Shown piece after piece: positions 1 to 8,346 of a DNA stretch of 11,806 bases (positions are counted from its first letter, which is position 1; each line of letters starts with the position of its first letter). Origin of the DNA: Bacteroidota bacterium (lineage in GTDB: Bacteria > Bacteroidota > Bacteroidia > Chitinophagales > Chitinophagaceae). The translations under genes and the position numbers were made by a program. The stretch is from assembly GCA_028876035.1 (NCBI GenBank), contig JAGWTK010000086.1, forward strand, positions 1-11,806, read 5' to 3'. Under the pieces are notes generated by a model. The model was not told where the DNA came from. It saw nothing but the letters and a program-made list of their open reading frames with translations, and searched no databases.

Positions 1-2011
1 CAATCGTTACGCCCACGGTACCCGATACACCTACCTGCACCGGGCTGCCGGATTCATGATCGCCGGCACCGATGAGGCCTACTTCACCCTCTACTTTTAC
101 GTTACCATTCACAAAACCATTCTTATCGAAATTTCCTTCTACGGAAACGCCCACGGTGACTGCCTTGGTGACATCCACTTCAAAACCAAAAGACGCATTG
201 CTCACCTGACCGGTCCACCAATTCTCGGTGTACTTTCCTTTTACCCCCAGGAACATCGGTGCAAACTCGGTGGTCATTTGATTGCAGCGCAGCGTGATGC
301 TGCCAATACCCGGCACGCGAAAAGTATTTTCAATCGGGCATTTCAAGGAATCAAAATCAAGCAGTCCATGCCCGGAGCCATTACTAAGATCGGCGCTGCA
401 CGGTCCATTCAATAGCACCGGCACTCCGCTCGCGATGATCAGGTTGGGTTCGATGGTTCGCAAGAGGGAAACATATTGCTGCTTCAACCCGTTTTGGTAC
501 AAGGCAAATTCGGCATCAGACATCGCAAACTGGCTGTAGTAAGCATCCTCGTTCAGGTTTTTTCGGGTGTAGTCCAGTTTCAGGTTGTTGGCTTCTTCGA
601 GCAGCGCATTTGATTTATCAATAAATGCATCCACGCCTTTTTCAATCACCTTACAGGCGCATTCCTTGTTAACGCAGTCGCCTTCGCCGCTGGTGTTGCA
701 ACTACAGCTCTTCAATCCCTCGCGGATGGTTCTGTCACGTTCATCCGACAATTGAATGACTTTTTCCTCTACGGAAGCGATTTTTTTGCGCGCTTCATCT
801 GAACCGTACACTTTTTCCGGGTACATGCGCTCCATCACTTTCTCTTTTTGCAACCAGGCTTTGGTGGCAAAGGGGAGCGACCATCCTGCTTTCTGCACAT
901 CATCGTCATTCATCGGTTTACCCGCCATCGATGCACGCAGTTGGTTCAGGTTCTCCAGCTTACCCTTCAACGATTCCTCTTCGGCCTTCAATTTTTCATC
1001 CAGTGCATCCAGCGAATTTTTGAAATAATCCCATTTGGGTTTTAAATCATAGCATTCATTCCGGCTGTGCGGGTAGCCGGGAATAACAATTTTCTGTAAG
1101 CCCAGCGGATCGCCCGATGGTGCGGGGCGCAAGGGAATATCTTCCGCCGTTAGCTCCACGCCTTTCTTTTTCAATGCCCGCTCACGTTCTTGTGTATACG
1201 CTGCCTTGATAGCGGCCTTCATATCTGCTATTGCATCTGCCGGTAACCCCTCCGCATCTTCCAGCATGGCCCGCGACTGCAATGCCTGTGCACAACCGGG
1301 AAAACGGATGATCGCGGAGTCGAGGTATTGCTTTGCCTTCCCAAACTCACCCAAACCATACCAGGCTTGACCAAGATTGTTGAGTATCGAATAATTCGCA
1401 GGAAACCGCGCATGCAATCGATTCAGTATGGGTATCGCATATTGCTCTGCGCCCAACATGGTAAGCATGGCCGCATAATTATTCAATGCATTGTTATTAT
1501 TGCCGGGATTTTTTACGGAACCCTGCGCCGCGATCCACAAACCCAATTGCGGATAGCCGGCCATCCAACAACCGGCTGCTGCATTGGAATAATGATGGGC
1601 TGTTTGATAGGCCGACGGAAACTGGTTAAGTAATTCCATTCCTGCCTTCACTACAGAAGGCGCCAGTTTTGCACCCACGGCTTTTCGCAGGTTCTCCAGG
1701 TAGCTGGCCAATTGCGCATTCGACGAAAGCAGCAGTTGGTTCGCCTGTTGAATGCGTGCAGGATCCTTTCGGGGGAATTTTCCTGGAAGGCCGATCGGCA
1801 GGTTTTCAGTAGGCTCCTTTGTTTGGGCTGTCATATTCCCCATCATCTTCTTCATCGCCTCCAGTTCTGCCGGACTGGCACCACTTTGTTTCATCGCATC
1901 ATTCATCATCTTGTTCACATCAGCCGCCGACGGAATGCTTCGCGAAGGCTTTTTCTGGGCCTGCAGGGTGATAGTCGAGAGCAACAAGAGGTATGGGATT
2001 ATCTTTCGCAT
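1..2011 (-). CDS. Secreted TPR-containing protein, 3' end beyond window edge
   Basis: The reading frame is open from an ATG at 2011 down to the left edge, giving 670 codons without a stop; the C-terminus is missing. Residues 1-19 form a signal peptide ending LQAQ. A Met-rich, Lys-rich helical stretch follows (about 30-65). Residues about 175-265 look like two or three tetratricopeptide repeats, with phrases such as NNLGQAWYGLGEFGKAKQYL. Charged, probably coiled-coil segments lie near 328-362 and 403-432. A compact cysteine cluster follows (C436, C438, C446, C451, C453). From about 605 the sequence alternates Val/Gly-rich strands, suggesting a beta-structured C-terminal domain. It is the last visible gene of the leftward operon, 33 bases after the OmpA gene. 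Secretion and TPRs suggest a periplasmic or surface scaffold role, which is inference. The exact function is unknown. Confidence 0.85.
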   Translation of the reverse strand, partial: MRKIIPYLLLLSTITLQAQKKPSRSIPSAADVNKMMNDAMKQSGASPAELEAMKKMMGNMTAQTKEPTENLPIGLPGKFPRKDPARIQQANQLLLSSNAQLASYLENLRKAVGAKLAPSVVKAGMELLNQFPSAYQTAHHYSNAAAGCWMAGYPQLGLWIAAQGSVKNPGNNNNALNNYAAMLTMLGAEQYAIPILNRLHARFPANYSILNNLGQAWYGLGEFGKAKQYLDSAIIRFPGCAQALQSRAMLEDAEGLPADAIADMKAAIKAAYTQERERALKKKGVELTAEDIPLRPAPSGDPLGLQKIVIPGYPHSRNECYDLKPKWDYFKNSLDALDEKLKAEEESLKGKLENLNQLRASMAGKPMNDDDVQKAGWSLPFATKAWLQKEKVMERMYPEKVYGSDEARKKIASVEEKVIQLSDERDRTIREGLKSCSCNTSGEGDCVNKECACKVIEKGVDAFIDKSNALLEEANNLKLDYTRKNLNEDAYYSQFAMSDAEFALYQNGLKQQYVSLLRTIEPNLIIASGVPVLLNGPCSADLSNGSGHGLLDFDSLKCPIENTFRVPGIGSITLRCNQMTTEFAPMFLGVKGKYTENWWTGQVSNASFGFEVDVTKAVTVGVSVEGNFDKNGFVNGNVKVEGEVGLIGAGDHESGSPVQVGVSGTVGVTI

Positions 2012-2044
2012 GGGCTGAACGTTATTATCAATTTGAACAACTGT

Positions 2045-3247
2045 TTATTTCTTCACAAATTCAACCCTTCGGTTATTGGCCCTTCCCTCCGGCATGCTGT
2101 TGTCAGCAGCGGGTACGCTGCTACCAAAACCTTTGCTGGTAAGTCGTGCCGCATCGATGCCCATGGCTACCAACTGGCTCTTCACCGCATCGGCTCTTTG
2201 CTGCGATAGTTGAAGGTTGTGCGCCGCAGCACCGGCATTATCAGTGTGTCCGTCGATCTCGAATTTTACCTCGGGATTGTTATTCATAATACCCACAATC
2301 ATATTCAGTACACCCATGCTTTCTGGTTTGATGGTTGCTTTGTCGATATCAAAGGTGATTCCGTGGGTGACAATCTTCGCGTCTGTGAACTTCTTGTCAT
2401 TTGTTTTCATTCCGCCACCGTTGGCGATGCGCACGTTGGTGATCACACCCGGCGCACTGGAAGATCCGCCGGTTTGCAGCATGAGGGAACGGGCAGCCAC
2501 ATTGAAACTGGGCAGACTGAGCACCCTTGTTTGATCCACATATATTTTAAGTCGTTTGTTGATGAGGGAAATGGCGATATGGTGCCACTTATTGCGGTAG
2601 TTATCACCTGAAATTTCCTCTGGTAAATTGTTTGTCTGGGTTGCGGCGTCCCCTGCTTTGGTATTGATAGCTACAAAACTGTTGGCGCTGCAAAAATCAA
2701 TCCGTCCCAACTCTGGCTTTTCTGCTACTGCTTCCTTTTCATTATTATAGAAAAAGAGCTGGAATCCATATACACCGTCTGCTGCATAGTGATCGAATTC
2801 CACCGTGAATGAGTCGCGCAGGTAAGAAGGCTGTTTGATCGCCGGTGTAATATTCGCACTGCTACTGGTTAGCAACAGCGCGGTTTTTCCCGCAGCCTTG
2901 TTGACGGTGCCCTGGCCCGACAACAGGTTCCAGTGTGCGGCAAATTCACCCTGTTCATCGGCACTGAAATCGTCTTCAAAAATGATTTTCTCGCCGGCAA
3001 TGAAATCATAATTCTGGTAAGCCTTCAATTGAGGATTTACACTGGCGGCACTGCCCGATTCAGCCGTTGTGCCGGCAGGTACCGTATCCTTTTTCACCGT
3101 AGCAGCCTCATTACCGCCAGGGTTTTGTGTGTTGTTCGTTTCTACGCCAATGGCAGCTTCTACTTTTTGTTTGAGCTTTTTTAATGGCTGTGCCTGGGAC
3201 GGATATAGTAGTGTCGCAGCGATGATAACTGCTGGTATTTTTTTCAT
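2045..3247 (-). CDS. OmpA-family peptidoglycan-binding protein with concanavalin-like middle domain
   Basis: This 400-residue protein starts with a signal peptide (cleavage near SQAQ, residue 20). A low-complexity Thr/Ala/Gly linker covers about 35-75. Residues about 80-275 begin with YDFIAGEKIIFEDDFS and continue as beta-rich sequence ending in a WHHIAISLINKRLKIYVD strand pair. That pattern fits a LamG/concanavalin A-like sandwich. Residues about 292-399 are a canonical OmpA C-terminal domain, with IDGHTDN at 331-337, GFG at 373-375 and NNRRVEF at 391-397. In this family the conserved Asp and Arg of those motifs bind diaminopimelate in peptidoglycan. No beta-barrel is visible, so it is probably a periplasmic anchor that displays a binding domain. 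The ATG start gives a clean signal peptide. The gene lies 18 bases after its upstream neighbour. The OmpA call is secure; the ligand of the middle domain is unknown. Confidence 0.93.
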   Translation of the reverse strand: MKKIPAVIIAATLLYPSQAQPLKKLKQKVEAAIGVETNNTQNPGGNEAATVKKDTVPAGTTAESGSAASVNPQLKAYQNYDFIAGEKIIFEDDFSADEQGEFAAHWNLLSGQGTVNKAAGKTALLLTSSSANITPAIKQPSYLRDSFTVEFDHYAADGVYGFQLFFYNNEKEAVAEKPELGRIDFCSANSFVAINTKAGDAATQTNNLPEEISGDNYRNKWHHIAISLINKRLKIYVDQTRVLSLPSFNVAARSLMLQTGGSSSAPGVITNVRIANGGGMKTNDKKFTDAKIVTHGITFDIDKATIKPESMGVLNMIVGIMNNNPEVKFEIDGHTDNAGAAAHNLQLSQQRADAVKSQLVAMGIDAARLTSKGFGSSVPAADNSMPEGRANNRRVEFVKK

Positions 3248-3265
3248 ATTGCGTATTTTGAAAGT

Positions 3266-4159
3266 TTATGGATTCAGATTGCTTTTCGTATCCTGCACAC
3301 GCTTTTGCAGCGTGGGGTTGATGGACTTGCCGGGAGGAACTGCCCCGGCTTTGGGCACCCAATCAATTTTTAGCAGCAGGGTATAGTTGCCGTGTTCGCG
3401 GGTATTATTGAGCTGGTTCTCGTCGTAGTTAATCGCCAGTACGCCTTGTCCGTACCCAAAATTTGCATTCACCAATGTTTGAATATAGCGCGCATTCAAT
3501 GCCACCAGCTGTGGTTCAAATGATCCGTTACCATCGCGACCAATGGGCCGATCACCGGCTACACCAAACAAATCTTTGAACAAACCGGAGAACTGTTGTA
3601 CCACGGCGAGGTCGGGCCGGAAGATCACACTCGTTACAGCGCCGATATTGGGGTTGACCTTGTTCACAAAATCGTTGATCTTACTGCCGAAGCTGGGACC
3701 AGCCGAAGTAAACTGTGCATACTTGCTGTTGAAGCTGCCTGCGGGATCACCACCACCGCCATCCCATTCCCATACCGCCGGGAGGATCGACAACACATCG
3801 GTGGCGTCGATATCGTATTCCCCTACAAGTTCATTGCAGGTGAATGAATCGCCCGCTTTTAATCCGCCGCTGTTGCCAGCACTACCTACGCGGATGCGGT
3901 TGCCGAACGGACCACCATTATCGCCGTAAGTGGCGGTACGTTTAGTATAGTTAAACTTGTTGGTTCCATCCGCTGCGGTGAGCGTACAGTTGAAATTGAA
4001 GAATACTTCATCGCCCCAGCCATCACTGTTCAGCGCATTGTCCCAGGTCTCCTGGTTGCAGGTAGCCCCAATGAGCGATATACGGATTCTTCCGGCCTGT
4101 TGTGCGTGTATGCTGGCCGACAGGCATAGCAATGCCATCAGCAAATAAATCTGTTTCAT
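3266..4159 (-). CDS. Secreted protein of unknown function
   Basis: This 297-residue protein opens with a signal peptide cleaved after about residue 20 (SIHAQ). The mature N-terminus begins with a strand (RIRISLIGATCN) followed by ETWDNALNSDGWGDEVFFNFN. I recall the acidic DG-x-GDEVF pattern from secreted bacterial proteins of unknown function, where it may be a metal- or calcium-binding loop; that is recollection, not a domain assignment. The region around 130-145 is Gly-rich (WEWDGGGGDPAG). Near residue 207 a run GDRPIGRDGNGSF again looks like a polar loop. The C-terminus returns to a beta strand (NYTLLLKIDW) and ends in a short basic tail. There are no transmembrane segments beyond the signal peptide. 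It lies 19 bases after the 4179-5324 gene and is presumably co-transcribed. I do not recognise the family. Confidence 0.82.
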   Translation of the reverse strand: MKQIYLLMALLCLSASIHAQQAGRIRISLIGATCNQETWDNALNSDGWGDEVFFNFNCTLTAADGTNKFNYTKRTATYGDNGGPFGNRIRVGSAGNSGGLKAGDSFTCNELVGEYDIDATDVLSILPAVWEWDGGGGDPAGSFNSKYAQFTSAGPSFGSKINDFVNKVNPNIGAVTSVIFRPDLAVVQQFSGLFKDLFGVAGDRPIGRDGNGSFEPQLVALNARYIQTLVNANFGYGQGVLAINYDENQLNNTREHGNYTLLLKIDWVPKAGAVPPGKSINPTLQKRVQDTKSNLNP

Positions 4160-4178
4160 TACGGTAATTGTTTTAGCG

Positions 4179-5324
4179 TTAATTTTTAATCAGTGGTTGC
4201 ATTTTTTTGGTGGCGATGCCGATGGCATCCATTTCGAAAAGATGATTGGTGAATTGCTGGTCGGCGATGAACCGGAGATCGGTGACCTCTTTGCCTCTCG
4301 TTTGACCTTTAATGCTGAATACAATAGAACAGAGCTGGAGATCGGTCGTAGCCAATTTTAGATTGAAATAGGCAGGATTGGGTTTTATAATATACTGTTC
4401 ACCCTTATCGTAATCAGGCGGCGTATCAATGTACGTTCCGTCTTCTTCGTGAAAAATAGCGGGTTTGGACAACTCTTCCTTGCTGTGTGCCGATTTTGTG
4501 GCATTAATTGCATCGATTCTATCGGCAGAGATTTTTTTCAGCTTCTCATAAAACTCATACATCTGCTTCTTGGTAGCTTCATCGAGGGTAGTGTTTGCCC
4601 TGGTATCGTCAATGGTTTTCTGGTTTGCCGCGATTTCATGCTTTGCTATCTGGATATTATTATCGTAGTATTCTTGTTTGGTCATGGGAACAATCGGGGC
4701 TATACCCGGTTTGGCCACTACACGAATGATGCGATCGATTTGTTCCAGCTCTGTTGTGTCATAGGCGAGTACACTTGTACCACCCCGGAGGCCTTCGTAT
4801 ACATCCCAAATACCGTTTTCAAACCGGGGCAGCACGGGTGAGTACGTGTAGGTATTGGTATGCATGTCTTCCGCCGTTGGATCGTTTATTGGCGCGCGAA
4901 AAAACGACTCGTTGAAAATAAAGGGAAACTGGTTGTAACGTACTTCAAACTCGGTGGACGCTTCGTTTACATCCACTTTACCATGGAGGCAGAGGTAATC
5001 CTGGAAATACCAGTAAGCCCTGGCCGGGATTACTATTTTTCGCAGGTAAAAAGGTTCTGCGGAATAGTCGCTGCTGCTGACATGGTCATGCGTAGTGATT
5101 TGTCCTCCCTGGACTGACCAGCGATAGCCGTCTTTTAGGGCCTGGTTGACAGCCCTGAGTATTGGCCCTATTTTCGCAACTGCTGCCGGATCTACATCGT
5201 GCTGCGGAAACTGGGGCGATTGCCATTTGCCCGGTAGTGTTGACACATTTTCCGGTGTACAGGGTTGGGCTGTCAACAGCTCTGTCGACAGCAGTAACAG
5301 AAAAGCTAGGGGGGAGGTTTTCAT
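4179..5324 (-). CDS. Secreted protein of unknown function with helical/coiled-coil segment
   Basis: The protein has 381 residues with a signal peptide ending near LLTAQ (residue 20). Cys22 follows the cleavage site too loosely to be a lipobox. Residues 25-210 are mixed, with aromatic-rich stretches (ARAYWYFQDYLCLHG at about 101-115) and a segment describing loops rich in Asp, Asn and Thr. Residues about 214-286, starting MTKQEYYDNNI, are highly charged and heptad-like, probably a long helical hairpin or coiled coil. The C-terminal part (315-370) resumes beta-like sequence. The MTKQEYY-plus-helix layout is familiar from Bacteroidota envelope proteins of unknown role, which is recollection only. 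The start codon follows the stop of the preceding gene by two bases, so translation is probably coupled. I could not assign a family. Confidence 0.84.
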   Translation of the reverse strand: MKTSPLAFLLLLSTELLTAQPCTPENVSTLPGKWQSPQFPQHDVDPAAVAKIGPILRAVNQALKDGYRWSVQGGQITTHDHVSSSDYSAEPFYLRKIVIPARAYWYFQDYLCLHGKVDVNEASTEFEVRYNQFPFIFNESFFRAPINDPTAEDMHTNTYTYSPVLPRFENGIWDVYEGLRGGTSVLAYDTTELEQIDRIIRVVAKPGIAPIVPMTKQEYYDNNIQIAKHEIAANQKTIDDTRANTTLDEATKKQMYEFYEKLKKISADRIDAINATKSAHSKEELSKPAIFHEEDGTYIDTPPDYDKGEQYIIKPNPAYFNLKLATTDLQLCSIVFSIKGQTRGKEVTDLRFIADQQFTNHLFEMDAIGIATKKMQPLIKN

Positions 5325-5326
5325 AT

Positions 5327-6265
5327 CTATTCCTGGTTAAGCGTTATGCTGCGGTTGTTGTTATCCGTTAGTAGCAGGGTTTTCTTCCAGTGGCCAAATT
5401 GAAAAATGCTTTCCATGCCTATTGTGTATTTTTCATTTCGCCCGGATGCGTTGTTCAATACCAATGTGTTTCCCTGTAACTGGAAGCTGCCAGTGACGGG
5501 TGTTTTGGTCGCCAGCTTGTGGACAAAGCTTCCATCTTCCTGCAAAGTCAACGACTCCACCAGCTGCTTGTTCTCTACTGCATATTGATTGCCGGCCAAG
5601 CCAGACCAGCCAGTATGTACAGAACTCGCCCACTTGCCAACCAGGTCCGACTTATCGATAGTGAGCGTATTGGCAGCACCGGGCAAACGCACCGATGCAA
5701 CAAACTGTTCCCAAACCCGCGCCAATGGCTTACACTCATAAAAAAATCCATTCACTGCCAGTGGTCTTGCCGCAATAGTGAAGCTGTAAGGATTCAGCGT
5801 AAGAATAAAGGCAGCTACTTTTCCATTCCTTCTTTCGAGGTAGACCATGTAATATTGGTAGAGGTGATCGTTGGCAGTTGTAATAATATCCTGCGCGGGT
5901 GTTTCAAAATAGAGGTATTCGTTCCCGCGGGGATTGATGCCTTTCACGATGCGTTTTTCACTATCCTGGTATACATAAGAAGCGGAAGGCTTGAAAAAGG
6001 CTTTGTGCAATTGCGCGGCGAGGTCCTGCAATGCGGCAGTAGATGCAAACAGGGAAAATGCATAGAGCGTATACAAAGAATGATCGGTGCATTCGAGTAG
6101 CGGTGATTGGTACAGCTCCATTCCCGACTGGATGGTTTTAGTCCAACCCGCCGGCGGTGTAAACAACAAACCACTGTCTGCCATCGGCCGCAGATCTTTT
6201 GGATCTGCGTTGGCATTTAAAACAAGGAGCAGGATGGTCGTTAACAAAAAGGTCCGGGCGGACAT
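5327..6265 (-). CDS. Secreted protein with lipocalin-like C-terminal domain
   Basis: This is the first gene of the leftward operon, encoding 312 residues. The signal peptide is cleaved after LNANA (residue 20). Residues about 30-195 contain FTPPAGWTKTIQSG and alternating strands, reminiscent of the PsbP/Mog1-like folds that begin with an FxxPxxW motif; this is a weak resemblance. Residues about 207-310 start LVGKWASS and include LTLQEDGSFVHK, GSFQLQGNTLVLNN and SITLNQE. That is the usual pattern of the small lipocalin-like domains common in Bacteroidota, which bind unknown ligands or act as structural beta-barrels. A TAtgTTTG promoter-like element lies 17 bases upstream of the ATG. The stop codon is two bases from the next start. 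The lipocalin-like assignment is moderately sure; the molecular role is unknown. Confidence 0.85.
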   Translation of the reverse strand: MSARTFLLTTILLLVLNANADPKDLRPMADSGLLFTPPAGWTKTIQSGMELYQSPLLECTDHSLYTLYAFSLFASTAALQDLAAQLHKAFFKPSASYVYQDSEKRIVKGINPRGNEYLYFETPAQDIITTANDHLYQYYMVYLERRNGKVAAFILTLNPYSFTIAARPLAVNGFFYECKPLARVWEQFVASVRLPGAANTLTIDKSDLVGKWASSVHTGWSGLAGNQYAVENKQLVESLTLQEDGSFVHKLATKTPVTGSFQLQGNTLVLNNASGRNEKYTIGMESIFQFGHWKKTLLLTDNNNRSITLNQE

Positions 6266-6282
6266 ATTATTTCATTTGCTGA

Positions 6283-6290
6283 CAAACATA
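6283..6290 (-). promoter_or_regulatory. Putative -7 promoter element for the leftward operon
   Basis: The minus strand reads TATGTTTG, a full match to the Bacteroidota -7 consensus TAnnTTTG. It ends 17 bases before the ATG at 6265, so a transcript would have a very short leader. I could not find a convincing TTTG -33 box at the usual spacing, so the call rests on one element plus its position in the only sizeable gap upstream of the operon. Confidence 0.45.
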
Positions 6291-6349
6291 ATTCCAGAAG
6301 AAAGGACCGGACTCACCGAAAAAGGGGGTCGGATTAAATTTCTTGCTTT

Positions 6350-6357
6350 TATTTTTG
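6350..6357 (+). promoter_or_regulatory. Putative -7 promoter element for the kinase/regulator pair
   Basis: TATTTTTG matches TAnnTTTG and ends 15 bases before the chosen kinase start at 6373. The wider 14-mer CTTTTATTTTTGAG (6346-6359) recurs exactly at 9341-9354 upstream of another possible start. No clear -33 TTTG is present. If this is the promoter, the TTG codon at 6343 would lie upstream of the transcription start and could not be used, which supports the ATG at 6373. Confidence 0.42.
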
Positions 6358-6372
6358 AGCAAATCCATTTTC

Positions 6373-8346
6373 ATGCGATTTCGACTACTGCTATGCGTGA
6401 TACTTGCTGGCCATTGCGCAGGAGCGCAGCAAAATGTGGCGGACAGTATCCGGAAACTGCTGCAGCAACCCATGCCCGATTCGGCTTATTGTAAAACCAT
6501 GCTCAACCTGGGAGTAGCGTATGAGCCATTTGATTCTGCCAAAGCCGTAGCAACCTATCGATCATTGCGCGATTATGCCACTGCACATAAACTTGATTTC
6601 TTTGTAGCCCGTGGGTATTACTTCGAAGCTTATTTCTACCGGATGGCCGGACATTATGAAAGTGCCCGCAACGCCGTCGAGAAGAGCCTCGCAATTCTCG
6701 AAAAGAATCCGTCCAGGGCATACCAGGTAGAATATGCCCGTGAACTAACGGTGCTATCGGAAAGCCTGAGAGCACTCGGCTATATGGATCAGTCACTGGC
6801 CGTCAACCACAAAATAATCAGCATAAAAGAGAAGCTGGGTACCATTCTTCCCCGGGATTATTCCAATCTTGCCACTGCTTACCAGCGTGCAGCGGATTCA
6901 TTGAATGAACACAAATGGTACGATCGCGCCATCGCATTCGCACGGGAGCGCCAACGCAAGGAAGAATTGTTTGCAGAATACCTAAACGTCAGCCTGTATT
7001 ATACACGAATCAACGATTTTCAGACTGCCAAGAAATGTGTTGACACGGCGAGGCAGTTCTACTTCATTCTTTACGATACCCTCGTAAAAAGAATCGGACC
7101 CGATCTGGCCTACCACAGCTTCCAGATCTACTACTTGCTAGCTGCAAATACATTCGATAATTTACAGCAATACGACAGTGCCCTTTATTTTTTCGGGCAG
7201 GCCCTCCAGTTTGCAAAGGACCATCATGTTGCCAGGGATTATGTAGAACCGTTGCAGAACATGGGCCATCTCTATGTCATGCTCAAGGATTACAAGAAGG
7301 CGAAAGAATTATTGTTTGAAGCACTGCAAATGGCGGAGACAAATAAGAATATTCCGCAACAGTCGGACGCACACCTTACCCTCAGCAAAGCCTATGCTGC
7401 TGCCGGTGAATACAAGGATGCCTACGAACACTTCCAGCGCTTCCATAGTTTATACGATTCTTCTTCGGGATTGGAACGAAAAAAATATGCCACAGAACTG
7501 GAGGCGAAATATGAATCGGATAAGAAAGAATCTCAAATCAAACTACAGAAGGCAGAGATAAAACAACGATCCACCCTCAACTATCTATTGGGAGGATCCG
7601 CTCTTACGCTTTGCTTTGTTACCTACCTCCTGTATCGCAACTACAAAAACCGGCAGACCATACAGACACAAAGAATCGCCGAACTGGAAGCGGAAAAAAG
7701 ACTAACTGCTACTGAAGCGGTATTGGCTGGTGAAGAAAAAGAAAGAAGACGGATTGCAAAAGATCTGCACGATGGTTTGAGCGGGATGCTCAGCGGCGCA
7801 AAATTCTCCTTACAAAATATGAAAGGCAACCTTATCATGACGGCCGAAAACCAACAGGCCTTTGAGCGAAGTATGGATATGCTGGATAGTTCCATCAATG
7901 AAATGCGCCGTGTAGCACAAAACCTGATGCCAGAAGCGCTCATTAAGTTCGGACTGGATGCGGCACTGCGGGATTTCACAGAAGATATTAATCGCAATGG
8001 ACTGATCCGTTTAAGTTATCAATCCATGGGACTTGACGGCTTGCAGGCAGAACAATCGGTATTGCTTTCGCTCTACCGGATCATACAGGAACTGGTCAAC
8101 AACATCATTAAACATGCCCATGCTACCGAAGGATTGGTGCAGGTCTTTTTCGAAAACGGAAAACTGGTGCTGAATGTGGAAGACAATGGCAAGGGAATGA
8201 ATCCGGATGCAGCAGGGAACAGTCCGTCCATGGGCTGGAAGAATATTCTTTCCCGCAGCGAACTACTCCAGGGACAGTACAATATTCAATCAGAACCCGG
8301 CAAAGGCACTTCGGTTAATTTTGAATTTGATATCAACAAGAAATGA
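6373..8346 (+). CDS. TPR-containing sensor histidine kinase, HisKA_3 (NarL/DesK) type
   Basis: This 657-residue kinase senses through a TPR domain and phosphorylates the response regulator encoded next. I chose the ATG at 6373 over an in-frame TTG at 6343 because it places a signal peptide (MRFRLLLCVILAGH..., cleavage near residue 18) at the very N-terminus. Residues about 40-360 are TPR-like helical repeats, for example YDSALYFFGQALQFA. A single transmembrane helix spans about 402-421, followed by a coiled-coil linker. The HisKA_3 motif KDLHDGL carries the phospho-accepting His466. The ATPase domain has an N-box (ELVNNIIKHA, 573-582) and a G1 box (DNGKGM, 604-609), then a glycine-rich GKGTSVNFEF end. 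The topology puts the TPRs in the periplasm. All catalytic motifs look intact. The stop overlaps the next start by four bases. The signal sensed is unknown. Confidence 0.95.
   Translation: MRFRLLLCVILAGHCAGAQQNVADSIRKLLQQPMPDSAYCKTMLNLGVAYEPFDSAKAVATYRSLRDYATAHKLDFFVARGYYFEAYFYRMAGHYESARNAVEKSLAILEKNPSRAYQVEYARELTVLSESLRALGYMDQSLAVNHKIISIKEKLGTILPRDYSNLATAYQRAADSLNEHKWYDRAIAFARERQRKEELFAEYLNVSLYYTRINDFQTAKKCVDTARQFYFILYDTLVKRIGPDLAYHSFQIYYLLAANTFDNLQQYDSALYFFGQALQFAKDHHVARDYVEPLQNMGHLYVMLKDYKKAKELLFEALQMAETNKNIPQQSDAHLTLSKAYAAAGEYKDAYEHFQRFHSLYDSSSGLERKKYATELEAKYESDKKESQIKLQKAEIKQRSTLNYLLGGSALTLCFVTYLLYRNYKNRQTIQTQRIAELEAEKRLTATEAVLAGEEKERRRIAKDLHDGLSGMLSGAKFSLQNMKGNLIMTAENQQAFERSMDMLDSSINEMRRVAQNLMPEALIKFGLDAALRDFTEDINRNGLIRLSYQSMGLDGLQAEQSVLLSLYRIIQELVNNIIKHAHATEGLVQVFFENGKLVLNVEDNGKGMNPDAAGNSPSMGWKNILSRSELLQGQYNIQSEPGKGTSVNFEFDINKK

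Noticed and set aside
1712..2209. Plus-strand open frame of 165 codons, and neighbouring plus-strand frames across 1-6100
   Set aside because: They lie antisense to the secreted-protein genes, lack domain-like composition and cross the boundary between two well-supported genes.
5519..6100. Plus-strand open frame of 193 codons
   Set aside because: It is wholly antisense to the lipocalin-like gene, whose signal peptide and domain pattern are clear.
6343..6372. TTG start extending the kinase by ten residues
   Set aside because: It would push the signal peptide inward and lies within the probable promoter; the ATG at 6373 fits better.
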